The position numbers were made by a program, and so were the translations under genes. This document shows, piece by piece, positions 1 through 9,700 of a DNA stretch of 29,364 bases (its first letter is position 1; every line of letters starts with the position of its first letter). This DNA is from a virus: IMG/VR virus record IMGVR_UViG_3300042691_049331, positions 1 through 29,364 of that record; one strand, written 5' to 3'. Under the pieces are notes generated by a model. It saw only the letters and a program-made list of their open reading frames with translations. It was not told where the DNA came from and ran no database searches.

Positions 1-719
1 AAAGATCTATTTTTTATGCTTCTAAATCTGATTTAGCTAGTATTTTCTTTAATTTAATTGGTCAATTAACAGAAGTTGAGGAAAGCGATAGTAATATTGA
101 AACTTTTAATCGTTCTCAAGAAGATGTAATGGATTTTTTGACAAAAATATCGTATAGCGCATCACCAGCTTCAATGGTCTTTTTAAGACCAGAATATTCA
201 AAATATGTTAAAAAATATTTGTTATGGCTGCTAGATTTTACGACTAAAACTCTTGGAACTATAGCAGAACAATCAAGTAAAAATATTCAATTAACTAAAC
301 TAATTTCTAGAGCTACCGTATTAATTTCAACAGGCGTCTGGTCTTTATTGGATAGTCAGACCAGAACGTCTCTTATAGCAAAAGATGCAAGTTTATTTTC
401 TATGAGAATTGATCAAGGTAAGCCTCTATTACCAGAATCGGTAGTATCTGTTGGTCTTTTTGTAGGTTCTGGTTTAAATCCGCTAATGAACCCCGGCCAA
501 ATCGGTTGGGCTTTTGATGCTTTTGACGCTATTGGCGAAACTATTTGGTATTATAACGCTGTAATGGAATATTTGAGATTACAAGGGCAAAAACCACAGA
601 ACGATCCTTGCCAAATCCCACAAGAAAATAAAGATAAGGCTATCAACTCTACGGAATGCACACTTGAGACGAATGAAGAACTTATGAAAGAAATAAAAAG
701 CCTTGAAGGTGATATTTAA
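1..719 (+). CDS. Unrecognised phage protein, 5' end cut by window edge
   Basis: The reading frame (codons from base 3) is open from the window edge to the TAA at 719, so the ATG at 129 is probably internal and the gene starts outside the window. About 238 residues are visible. The protein has a serine/leucine-rich helical part, then a stretch rich in G, P and W around NPGQIGWAFDAFDAIGETIW, and an acidic, lysine-rich tail. I do not recognise the family and see no catalytic motif, zinc cluster or signal peptide. Its position directly before gp25-like and gp6-like wedge genes suggests a baseplate or tail role; that rests on context only. Confidence 0.7.
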   Translation, partial: RSIFYASKSDLASIFFNLIGQLTEVEESDSNIETFNRSQEDVMDFLTKISYSASPASMVFLRPEYSKYVKKYLLWLLDFTTKTLGTIAEQSSKNIQLTKLISRATVLISTGVWSLLDSQTRTSLIAKDASLFSMRIDQGKPLLPESVVSVGLFVGSGLNPLMNPGQIGWAFDAFDAIGETIWYYNAVMEYLRLQGQKPQNDPCQIPQENKDKAINSTECTLETNEELMKEIKSLEGDI

Positions 720-747
720 TTTATTTTGTTGCTAATTATCTATTGAG

Positions 748-1164
748 ATGTCAAATACAAAAAAATATGCACCTAAACTGCCTTTAGAATTAGATTCCAA
801 TAGTAATTTTATTAAAATTGAAGACGCTCTAAACAACGTAAAACAAAAATTACGTATGATTATATTAACAAACCCCGGCGAAAAAATAATGAATCCATTT
901 TTTGGCGTTGGGATAAAAAAATATTTATTTGAATCTGAAAAAGGAATTATAACATTTTTAAATGATACTAAAAAAACATTAGATTTAAGAGATTTTCAAA
1001 GCACTATAGCTAATTCTATAACAAATCAAATAATTAGTTATTGCGATGATATAACAATATATAATATACAAACCGACGTTCGAGAAAATTCTTTATATAT
1101 TACAATTAATTATAATTATAAAAACACATTAAATGATTCGTTAGAAATAGTTGTTGGAGCTTAA
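748..1164 (+). CDS. 25: Baseplate wedge protein, gp25-like
   Basis: This 138-residue protein matches the gp25 / TssE type in length (T4 gp25 is 132 residues) and in its core: a helix followed by LTNPGEKIMNPFFGVG (residues 40-55), the site where the family has its TxPGER...FG signature, then a small alpha/beta C-terminal half. In T4, gp25 is part of the inner baseplate wedge and helps start sheath assembly around the tube. The start is the ATG at 748 just after GAG; there is no good Shine-Dalgarno at normal spacing. It lies 5 bases before the gp6-like gene, the partner expected in this family, which supports the call. Confidence 0.9.
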   Translation: MSNTKKYAPKLPLELDSNSNFIKIEDALNNVKQKLRMIILTNPGEKIMNPFFGVGIKKYLFESEKGIITFLNDTKKTLDLRDFQSTIANSITNQIISYCDDITIYNIQTDVRENSLYITINYNYKNTLNDSLEIVVGA

Positions 1165-1169
1165 CTAAA

Positions 1170-2966
1170 ATGAATAAAACTTTTAAAATCAATTATTTAA
1201 CAAAAGATTTTCAAAGCATAAAAGATGAATTAAAAAAATACGCTAAAAGATATTATTCTGATGAATTCTCAGATCTGTCAGAGGCTAGCATTAATTCATT
1301 TATGATCGATGCAGCTGCATATGTTGGAGACGTTTTATCATATTATACTGATTATCAAGCTAATGAATCTATACTTGCAACGGCAATTGACGATAGAAAT
1401 ATTCAAAATTTAGCAAAATCTTTAGGCTTCAAACAAGCTTCTACTACAACGACTGCTGGGAAATTAGCAGTATTTATGCTTATTCCTACTGATGGTTTTG
1501 GAAACCCAGATTATTCGAGCGTTCCAATAATTCAAAAAGGAACAACGTTTACGACTGCCGATAACACTAGGGAATACCTTTTAAATGAAGATGTTGTAAT
1601 AGATGAAAACTTAATAGGAACAAATTATGTAGTAGCCAGAACTAATGATGCTGGCAATCCAACATATTTTGCCATAAAGTTCTATATTTCAATAATATCA
1701 GGCAATATTTTAACCACTACAGTGGATATTGGAAATTTTGTTAAATTTAATAAAGTTTTTTTATCAGATTTGAGTACAGTAGAAATAATATCAGTAACAG
1801 ACACAGAAGGAAATGAGTATTATGAAGTACCAAATTTATCACAAAATATTGTTTACCGCTCAATATTAAACAATGATGACAAAAATTCTTTAAGTAAATA
1901 TACTTTAAAAGCTGTTTCTGCTCAAAGAAGATTTGTTTTTGATTTTGATTTTGGCATTCCATATCTGCTATTTGGTGGTAAACAGTATAAACCTGACGAA
2001 GATTTAACAATCAATCCAATCGCAGAGCCTTCTAAATTTATTATTAATAGATATAACAACGATTTTTTACAGGATACATTTTTTGAACCGCACAAATTGT
2101 TAAATGGAGATAACGTTGGTGTCGGGCCAGACAGCACAACATTAACGATAACATATAGAAGAAATTTATCTCAATTAAATACCGCAAATACTGGTGAGAT
2201 AATAAATGTTTCTAATTTATTATATTCTACTCCTCCTAACATTGCAACAGAAAAATTAGAAACAATAATTTCTAATATTCAAGTTATTAATGAAGAACCT
2301 ATTATTGGGGAAAATCTACAATTAACAGGGGATGAAATAAAAGATATAGCCGGTATGGTTTATCAAGCTCAGAATAGAGCAGTAACCGCAAAGGATTATG
2401 AAGCTTTATGTTATATGCTCCCAGCAAAATATGGATCAATTAAAAAAGCAAGAGCTGAAAGAGATCCAAGAAGCTTAAAAAATAATATAAATATTTATTT
2501 AGCCTGCTCTGATATTAATGGAAAATTAGCTGCTCCAAATACAAAAATTAAAGAAAATATAAAAACTTGGTTATCAGGTTATAAAATTATTACTGATACT
2601 GTTGATTTAATAGATGCTAAAATTATTAATTTATCTATCAATTACACTATAAGAGTAGATCCTGAATATGATAAACTTTCTGTATATAATTCTGTTCAAG
2701 ACAGATTAATTAATTATTATAATAATAAACCAGATATTGGTGAGCATTTTGATATTACAAATATTTATAGAGAAATACAAAAAATAGATGGAGTTTTAGA
2801 AATAAAAAGCGTTGATGTATTAGGTAAAAATTCTTCTGGTTATTCTTCTTTATTTTTTAACACTCAGCAAAATAAAACAAAAGATGGAAGTATGATCATG
2901 ATTCCAAGAAATGCTATTTATGAAATTAAATATCCTAGCGTAGATATAATAGGAAAAGTATTATAA
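1170..2966 (+). CDS. 6: Baseplate wedge protein, gp6-like (baseplate J family)
   Basis: A 598-residue protein of the gp6 / baseplate J type (T4 gp6 is 660). The N-terminus has the usual DFQSIKDELKKYA and then INSFMIDAAAYVGDVLSYYTDYQANE-like helices (about residues 42-70) ending in LAKSLGFK. The C-terminal part (about 390-540) carries QNRAVTAKDYEAL and a beta-rich segment typical of J domains. In T4, gp6 dimers form the ring of the baseplate wedge with gp7 and gp25. It follows the gp25-like gene by 5 bases and its stop overlaps the next start as TAATG. No frameshift or missing segment is evident. Confidence 0.88.
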   Translation: MNKTFKINYLTKDFQSIKDELKKYAKRYYSDEFSDLSEASINSFMIDAAAYVGDVLSYYTDYQANESILATAIDDRNIQNLAKSLGFKQASTTTTAGKLAVFMLIPTDGFGNPDYSSVPIIQKGTTFTTADNTREYLLNEDVVIDENLIGTNYVVARTNDAGNPTYFAIKFYISIISGNILTTTVDIGNFVKFNKVFLSDLSTVEIISVTDTEGNEYYEVPNLSQNIVYRSILNNDDKNSLSKYTLKAVSAQRRFVFDFDFGIPYLLFGGKQYKPDEDLTINPIAEPSKFIINRYNNDFLQDTFFEPHKLLNGDNVGVGPDSTTLTITYRRNLSQLNTANTGEIINVSNLLYSTPPNIATEKLETIISNIQVINEEPIIGENLQLTGDEIKDIAGMVYQAQNRAVTAKDYEALCYMLPAKYGSIKKARAERDPRSLKNNINIYLACSDINGKLAAPNTKIKENIKTWLSGYKIITDTVDLIDAKIINLSINYTIRVDPEYDKLSVYNSVQDRLINYYNNKPDIGEHFDITNIYREIQKIDGVLEIKSVDVLGKNSSGYSSLFFNTQQNKTKDGSMIMIPRNAIYEIKYPSVDIIGKVL

Positions 2967-4375
2967 TGCCAATAACAAAATTTACAGCATCGGCTGATAC
3001 TACAATAGTAAATGCTTATTATCCAAATAGTATTTCTAGAGCCTATCATGCAAATATTGGCGCAGCTGATTCGTTAGAAATGTTTTCTATTTATATAAGT
3101 GGATCTGAAACTCAAAAAGCAAGAATACTAATAAAGTTTCCTATTTCACAAATTTCCGCTAGTCGTGCAGCAGGCAGTATTCCTAGTTCTGGTAGCGTTA
3201 ACTTTATTTTTAAACTTTCAAACGTACAACACCCAGAAACTCTTTCTAAAAATTATTATGCTTCTATTCAGCCTATTTCTTCTTCGTGGGATGAAGGGTT
3301 TGGCCTTGATTTAGAAAATTATTCAGATAAAGGTCAGAGCGGTTCTATTGGTTATGGTGCAAACTGGGAGTTTCGATCCACGACGCCAGCTGGATCTGCA
3401 TGGTCTTCCCTAGGCGGCGATATTATCAGTGGATATGAAAAAACTTTTTATTTTGACAATGGCACAGAAGATTTATTAGTGGATATAACAAATATTGTCG
3501 AAGCGCAAATTTCCAACACAATACCAGATTATGGTCTTATGATAAAACTTTCTGGCTCGTACGAAAATGGAGTAAATACAAAAACTTATTATACAAAAAG
3601 ATTTTCCGCTAGAAGTTCAGAATATTTTTATAAAGTCCCAACAATTGAAGCGAGATGGAAATCAGTTGTAAACGATAACCGTGGAAACTTCTATTATTCT
3701 ACGGCAAATTTATCTGACGCAGATAACGAACAAAACATTTATTTTTATAATAGAGTTAATGGTATACTTAAAGATATCCCAAATAGTGCAATCCCTAAAG
3801 TCAATATTTACAACGAAGAAGATGTTTTTTTAACAGGTAGTATACAATCTACTAAGGTTTCTACCGGAATTTATAAAGCGGCTTTTAGTATAACTGGCAC
3901 GGTTGAGCAAAGCTTAAAAGACGTATGGTTTTCTGGCAGTAACCAATATTACACTGGATCGATACAAGCCTATACAAGAATTTTTGAAGATAGCGCTACT
4001 ATAAATGAATATATTTTTGCATTAACTAATCTAAAACAAACTTATAGTCAAATAGAGAAGCCTTCAATAAGAGTGTTTGGAAGAGCAAAAAATTGGTCAC
4101 CAAACGTCTATACAATTGCTAATAACAATATAGAAACAATAATTTTTAATAATTTATATTATAAAATTATAAGAATAGTTGATAATGAAACAATTGTAGA
4201 TTATGGTATAGATCCGATAGCATATACGTTGTGTTCATTTGACAGTAATGGTAATTATTTTGATTTTGATATGTCACTTTTGCAAGCAGGTTATGCATAT
4301 GGAATTAAATTAATGTTATTAAACGGTGATAACAAAATAGAATATAAAGACACATTTAGATTTAAGGTTGAATAA
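2966..4375 (+). CDS. Virion protein with DNRLRE-like beta-sandwich N-terminus
   Basis: 469 residues. The first 200 resemble the DNRLRE / CBM96-type beta sandwich: an opening ASADTTIVNAYYPN, a conserved strand ARILIKFPIS (about residues 48-57), and later SSSWDEGFG and a W in GANWEFR. The rest is beta-rich and ends in a strand FRFKVE. Proteins of this fold bind sugars or link surface proteins, so a wedge-attached adhesion or decoration role is possible, but that is inference. The ATG overlaps the stop of the gp6-like gene (TAATG at 2964) and its own stop overlaps the next start in the same way. The family assignment is by eye and only moderate. Confidence 0.75.
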   Translation: MPITKFTASADTTIVNAYYPNSISRAYHANIGAADSLEMFSIYISGSETQKARILIKFPISQISASRAAGSIPSSGSVNFIFKLSNVQHPETLSKNYYASIQPISSSWDEGFGLDLENYSDKGQSGSIGYGANWEFRSTTPAGSAWSSLGGDIISGYEKTFYFDNGTEDLLVDITNIVEAQISNTIPDYGLMIKLSGSYENGVNTKTYYTKRFSARSSEYFYKVPTIEARWKSVVNDNRGNFYYSTANLSDADNEQNIYFYNRVNGILKDIPNSAIPKVNIYNEEDVFLTGSIQSTKVSTGIYKAAFSITGTVEQSLKDVWFSGSNQYYTGSIQAYTRIFEDSATINEYIFALTNLKQTYSQIEKPSIRVFGRAKNWSPNVYTIANNNIETIIFNNLYYKIIRIVDNETIVDYGIDPIAYTLCSFDSNGNYFDFDMSLLQAGYAYGIKLMLLNGDNKIEYKDTFRFKVE

Positions 4376-6783
4376 TGGCTAGCACAATAGATATTTTTAA
4401 TTCAGCTAAAATAGATTTAACAAAATTAACTGGCAGTAACGATGTTTTTTCTTCAATATCAGAAATAACAGAATCTTCTAAATTACAAAAAAAATTCATT
4501 TCTGATGTTGATTATTCAAATCCTGAAAATTTTGCTAAATTTGGATTAGCGGAAGAATATTATAAGAATGCAATTAATTATATTGCAACGGAATATCCGT
4601 TTGATGGTTCAAAAAGTAAAAAATTTAAATGGATAAATGATTTAAATGAGCTTGAATACTATATTTTTAACAATGAATTTCCTAAATATGCTGGCTATAT
4701 AGAACTTTCCGGCACACAATATATAGGAGCTTTTTCTCCATCAAGAGACATAGATGAAACTGGCTCTCAAAATGTTTATATTAATGGTGAACGATATTTT
4801 GTTAGAGAAAATTTAAATTTTACAGATGGGTTTGCCTTTGAAAGTTGGATAAAATTTTCCAACACTACAAATACTTCATCTATTCTAACAATAAATACTG
4901 TTCAGTCATCTAGCGGCGGCGTTTCAGATAAAAACTTTTTACAAATATATGTCGATTCTGGAAAAATAAATCTTTCTGGCACAACAGCAACTTCTAATTT
5001 TGCTTACGATCTTTCAAATGATGTTTGGCATCATTATGCAATTTCTATAAATGAAAATAGTTCATCTTTATTTGTAGACGGCATTCTTCAAGAAAAAATC
5101 TTAACTAGTAATTTTAGTGATACCGCAGAAAAATATGTTTTTTATAAAATTGGGCTTGTTCCAATAAGTATTACATCAAGCTTTGGTTTAACTGGTAGTT
5201 ATTCTAAGATTCCAACATTTAAAATTGGTAGTGGTTCTATAATATCTTTTGATGAAACACGTTTTTGGAACAGCGAAAAAACTATTGAAAAAATAGGAAG
5301 AAATTGGTTTACTCAAATTCATGGTAATGATTTTAGCGACGACAATAATTCTAGTTTAATATTATATTATAAATTTAATGAAGGGTGGAATGTAAGCAGC
5401 TCTTATTGTTTAGATTATTCTGGATTTAGAAATCATGGTTATATTTACAATTTTAATGATTATAATTGTAGAAAAAGCGGATCAGCCATTAATTCATCTA
5501 GTTTAGTTCAAGATGTTGAAATCGAAAATCAAATATATGTTCCATCATTATCGTACTCTACAGATATTTTAGTTCCATTTTACGATGCAAAAGTTGAAAT
5601 TGGTAAAGAGTATGATACAAATAATTTACACTCACTGTATAAAAAATTTCCAAGTTGGGTTTTAGAACAAGAAGAAGAACAAGAAACAAAACATTTAAAA
5701 CAAATAATTCAAATAGTTTCCTCTTATTTTGATGATTTATATAATAAAATAGGTGAAATAAATAAATTAAAAAATATAAAATATTCTCAAAATTCTGATT
5801 CACTATATCCTTTTTATGACAAAATTTTAACATCTACAGGTTTTGATGTTACTGATCTTTTTTCTAATTTAAATATTTTAGAAAAAATTTCTTCAAGAAC
5901 AGAAACAAATATTTTTGATGAAGATATTTCTAAAATAAAAAATAGTATTTTTCAAAATATTTATAACAATTTAGCTTATATACTTAAATCTAAAGGCACT
6001 GAAAAATCTTTAAGAAGCTTTTTAAGAAGTTATGGTATAAGCGAAAACTTAGTTAGAATAAATCTTTATGCAGATAAATCGAACTATACTGTTTCAGACA
6101 AGTATTCAGAAACAATTGTTAAGAAAAAAACAATAACCCTAACTGGCAATCAAAATATATTTTTAAATGGTCCTTCTATTCCAAGCAGCAATACATATAC
6201 ACTTGAAACTAGTGTTATTTTTCCAAAAAATTTATTGCCAGAACAATATACGACTAGTTCAATAGCAGGAATTTATGTGACTAATAATTTGACCGATTAT
6301 ACGCCAGATTCTTCTAAAAATCAATTTTATTTATATGTAGAAAATGACGTAAATGGTCATAGATTTTGTTTTAGAACTGGTTCGTCTAAAGAACTAGCTG
6401 CTTCTTCTTCTTATTTTTATGATCTTTATGATAATACTGTTTGGAATTTTGCAATTGGTTTTTACCCTGACATAGAGACGCTAAATGGCGCTCCAACTAC
6501 TTATAATTTTAAAATAGATTTTAGAGCTGTAAATACAAATAAAGATAACCCACAGTATATTACAGGATCATTTAACGGACATTCATCGGCAGTTGCTAAT
6601 AATTCGGGCTATCAAAGATATTATATTGGAGCAGAAAAAACAAATATGAGTGGAAGTGTTATTAAAAATGCAAATGCAAAATATTTATATTGTAACTTCT
6701 GGCAAAAATATCTTTCAAACGACGAATTGATTTCTCATAATAGAGATATCTTAAGTTATGGAACACAATTTGAATCCGAATAG
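4375..6783 (+). CDS. Large virion protein with two LamG-like domains
   Basis: 802 residues. Residues about 150-345 look like a LamG / concanavalin A-like jelly roll: FAFESWIKF, then VWHHYAISINENSSSLFVDG, then FDETRFWN. A helical middle (about 405-560) has a charged segment rich in E and K, and KSKGTEKSLRSFLRSYGI (about 540-557), a motif I associate with phage tail proteins. A second jelly-roll-like region follows (about 595-790: YTLETSVIF, VWNFAIGFYPD, YYIGAEKT). LamG folds usually bind glycans, so a host-surface contact at the baseplate is plausible, though not shown. It starts at TAATG (4373-4377) and is 10 bases from the next gene. Confidence 0.8.
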   Translation: MASTIDIFNSAKIDLTKLTGSNDVFSSISEITESSKLQKKFISDVDYSNPENFAKFGLAEEYYKNAINYIATEYPFDGSKSKKFKWINDLNELEYYIFNNEFPKYAGYIELSGTQYIGAFSPSRDIDETGSQNVYINGERYFVRENLNFTDGFAFESWIKFSNTTNTSSILTINTVQSSSGGVSDKNFLQIYVDSGKINLSGTTATSNFAYDLSNDVWHHYAISINENSSSLFVDGILQEKILTSNFSDTAEKYVFYKIGLVPISITSSFGLTGSYSKIPTFKIGSGSIISFDETRFWNSEKTIEKIGRNWFTQIHGNDFSDDNNSSLILYYKFNEGWNVSSSYCLDYSGFRNHGYIYNFNDYNCRKSGSAINSSSLVQDVEIENQIYVPSLSYSTDILVPFYDAKVEIGKEYDTNNLHSLYKKFPSWVLEQEEEQETKHLKQIIQIVSSYFDDLYNKIGEINKLKNIKYSQNSDSLYPFYDKILTSTGFDVTDLFSNLNILEKISSRTETNIFDEDISKIKNSIFQNIYNNLAYILKSKGTEKSLRSFLRSYGISENLVRINLYADKSNYTVSDKYSETIVKKKTITLTGNQNIFLNGPSIPSSNTYTLETSVIFPKNLLPEQYTTSSIAGIYVTNNLTDYTPDSSKNQFYLYVENDVNGHRFCFRTGSSKELAASSSYFYDLYDNTVWNFAIGFYPDIETLNGAPTTYNFKIDFRAVNTNKDNPQYITGSFNGHSSAVANNSGYQRYYIGAEKTNMSGSVIKNANAKYLYCNFWQKYLSNDELISHNRDILSYGTQFESE

Positions 6784-6793
6784 GTAATAAAAT

Positions 6794-9700
6794 ATGTCAC
6801 TTAATAAAAATCTTTTAGTTTCTTGGAATTTTGATACCGTAACTGGTTCTGATGCAAACGGAACATTTACAGTAGATGATATTTCAAACGAATATTCTGG
6901 TGAATCTTCTGGGTTTACCTCTGATTCAACCTCTATGGTGTTGAAAGAGGATATAAAAACTGGAAAAAAACAAAGCTATGAAACTTTGGAAGGCATAGAT
7001 ACAATTCAATTAATTGAAAACGATGATGAAAGAATAACTGATTTAAAAAAACCAAGTTCAATTAAGTTAATGATTGAAAATAGTATGTATCAAGTTATTT
7101 CTGATGAAATGTTAAATCTTTTTGCTTCAATAAATGATTATGCTTTTAGATTTACAGTTCCTATAAATAAATATAAATCAGAATATGATAGTTTAATACA
7201 AGCAAGAAGAAATTTTTTTGAAAAAGTTCTTAGTAAACCAAACCTTGAAAAATATATAGAATTTTATAAATGGATTGATTCTTCACTCGGCGCGCTTATA
7301 GATCAGTTAAAACCAGAAAACTCTTTTGATTCTTCTGGACTAAAAACAACAGTTGAAAGTCACATTCTAGAAAGAAACAAATACCAATATCCTCTTCCTA
7401 TAACCATAGGGTCTAATTATGTTTTTAAAAACAATGATAGATCAATAACTATAATTAAAGGCGTCACTGGTTCCGCAGGCGTCTATACTAATTCTACAAA
7501 TACAACGAATCCAGAAGCGTTTTATATTTCAGATGAAATAAGCGCTTCTTCTGATCAGTTTACATCTTTAAATGTTGCATCTAGAAACTATCAAAAAAAT
7601 TATGAAATTATTCAAGGCGCAGGTAAATTTGTAAACAACAGGGGCGACAAAACAAACAAAACAATCCTTCAGACAAGGTTTAGCGCCGGGGATGGGTTAT
7701 CTGAATTAAATAAACATGACAATAGCAAAGAATTTTCTGTTTATAATACTCTAACAAATAGAGCGTATACACAAAGAGCAGATTATAATGCCTCTCAGAG
7801 CGTCACATTAGGTCGGCAAGGTTCTAATACAACCGCTACTACAACTTTATATAATGATTTTGCTGATAACGGATTTATTCAAAGAAATATACCATATACT
7901 TCAAGTAATTATGCATATTCTTCTAGCTTAACAAATTATCAAGCCATCCCGTCAAAAGAAATACAGGATAGGCAAAGAAACAATATAATAATTAAGGACG
8001 AAACAAACAATTTAACTGTTTATGAATCCCCAATACAATTCGGAGTACCAGCAAAACATAATTTATTAGTTAAAGATGCATTTGAAGAAATACAAATTTT
8101 TTCTCCATATGGAACAAAAATTTCTACTTTTTCTCCAAGAGTTCTAAAACAAACTGGCTCATTGGCGAAAGGGTTTCAACTTTATTTTAATAAGCCATTA
8201 GAAAATTTATCCGATGAAGATACTTTTTATAAAAAAATCAATAACGCAAATAGCGAAAGTTTACAAATTAACAGAATAGAAATATTAGATAACGTTTATC
8301 CTAGAAAAGATTTGATGGGTAGAGCGTTAACAAGAACAAAAACAAATTATGAAGAAAACGCTGGTACATATAACGTTAGCGCGTTTACATGGTCGCAAAA
8401 TAGTTATAACAACAATAGCTCACATATTAGAACTTTTTGGAAAAATAATATCGAGAGTCGCAAAAGAACACGCGGCGGTAATGCTGATTCTGGTTCGATA
8501 AACTGTTTAGGCGCTATAAACGTATCGTCATCCGACGATGAGCATTCTTACATAGAGCCTACACAGCTTTTTACATTTATGAATTCGGATAATTTTGGTT
8601 TTTATACATTTGGTCAAGTACACGTAACCGCTAGTGTTTCTCAAAACAAAAGCTATTATGATTCTTTGTATTTACTAGATGGCTCTTCTTCTTTTAATAT
8701 TTCTTCTCAATCTTATGGAATAGGTGTAGGGTTTAATAATTATGTACTAGGAGATTTAACTACCTTTCCTCACAACTTATGTGTAAATATTTTAAGTTCG
8801 TCCATTAATCATAAAGCAAAACCGCAATTTGCTTATAATAATTTTCCCGGCTATAACGCTTACAATGGCAATTATCAAGGCGGTGGCAGCAAAAAAAGAG
8901 CAATTATAAATATTGTATTTAATAAATCATATCAAGATTTTTCTGATGCAAATATCATTCCTTTTTATGATTCATATAATGATTTTTTTGTAGATATAAA
9001 AAAATATTATAAAAATTATTCAATAATTCCTGAATTTTGTGTAGGTAATTATAATGAAATCATAACGTTTCAAACAAGATCAATAAAAGAATATACAAAA
9101 ATTTTAGGTAGAGAAACTTTTAATGAAATTTTAAATTATGGAGACACTTTTACTGCTGATTTTAATAAATTTGTAGATAAAAAATCAAATAAAATAAAAA
9201 TTATATTTAATGGAGTAAAAAAACTATTACCCTATAATGGTTTTTATCCATCACAAAGAACAGTTCAGATTGTATCTGATTTTTCTGGAACTTATTTATC
9301 TGATCTTAGCGAAAGAGAGAAACAATACGCAATACAACCATTTTTTGCTCCCGGTATCTTATTTAATAGTATAAAAGCTGGTATTGCTGTAGATTTTCCA
9401 ATTGTAGTTGGAGAAAACTTAGCGGAAGATGATATATTAGGGGCCACAATTTTTTGGCAGTATAAATCAGCTTACAATTATGGAACAAATCAAGGTTCTA
9501 GAGCTGTTAGATATTTTTCCGAAAGATTGCCTTTTGAAGCCATTTTAGATCCTAAAAATTATTTATTTAACACTAACAATGATGCGAAAAATTATTATTA
9601 TTTAGACCCAACGCACTATAACTGGTTGTTTACAAGTGGTTCTGCTTTAGGTACTACACAAACCGTACCGTATGTTGAGCTTAAAAAAATTACTAATTCT

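Noticed and set aside
129-131. ATG at 129 as the true start of the first gene
   Set aside because: The frame is open and protein-like all the way to the window edge, and no ribosome site precedes this ATG.
1747-2137. Two minus-strand frames inside the gp6-like gene
   Set aside because: They overlap each other and a recognised gene; composition is that of antisense shadow.
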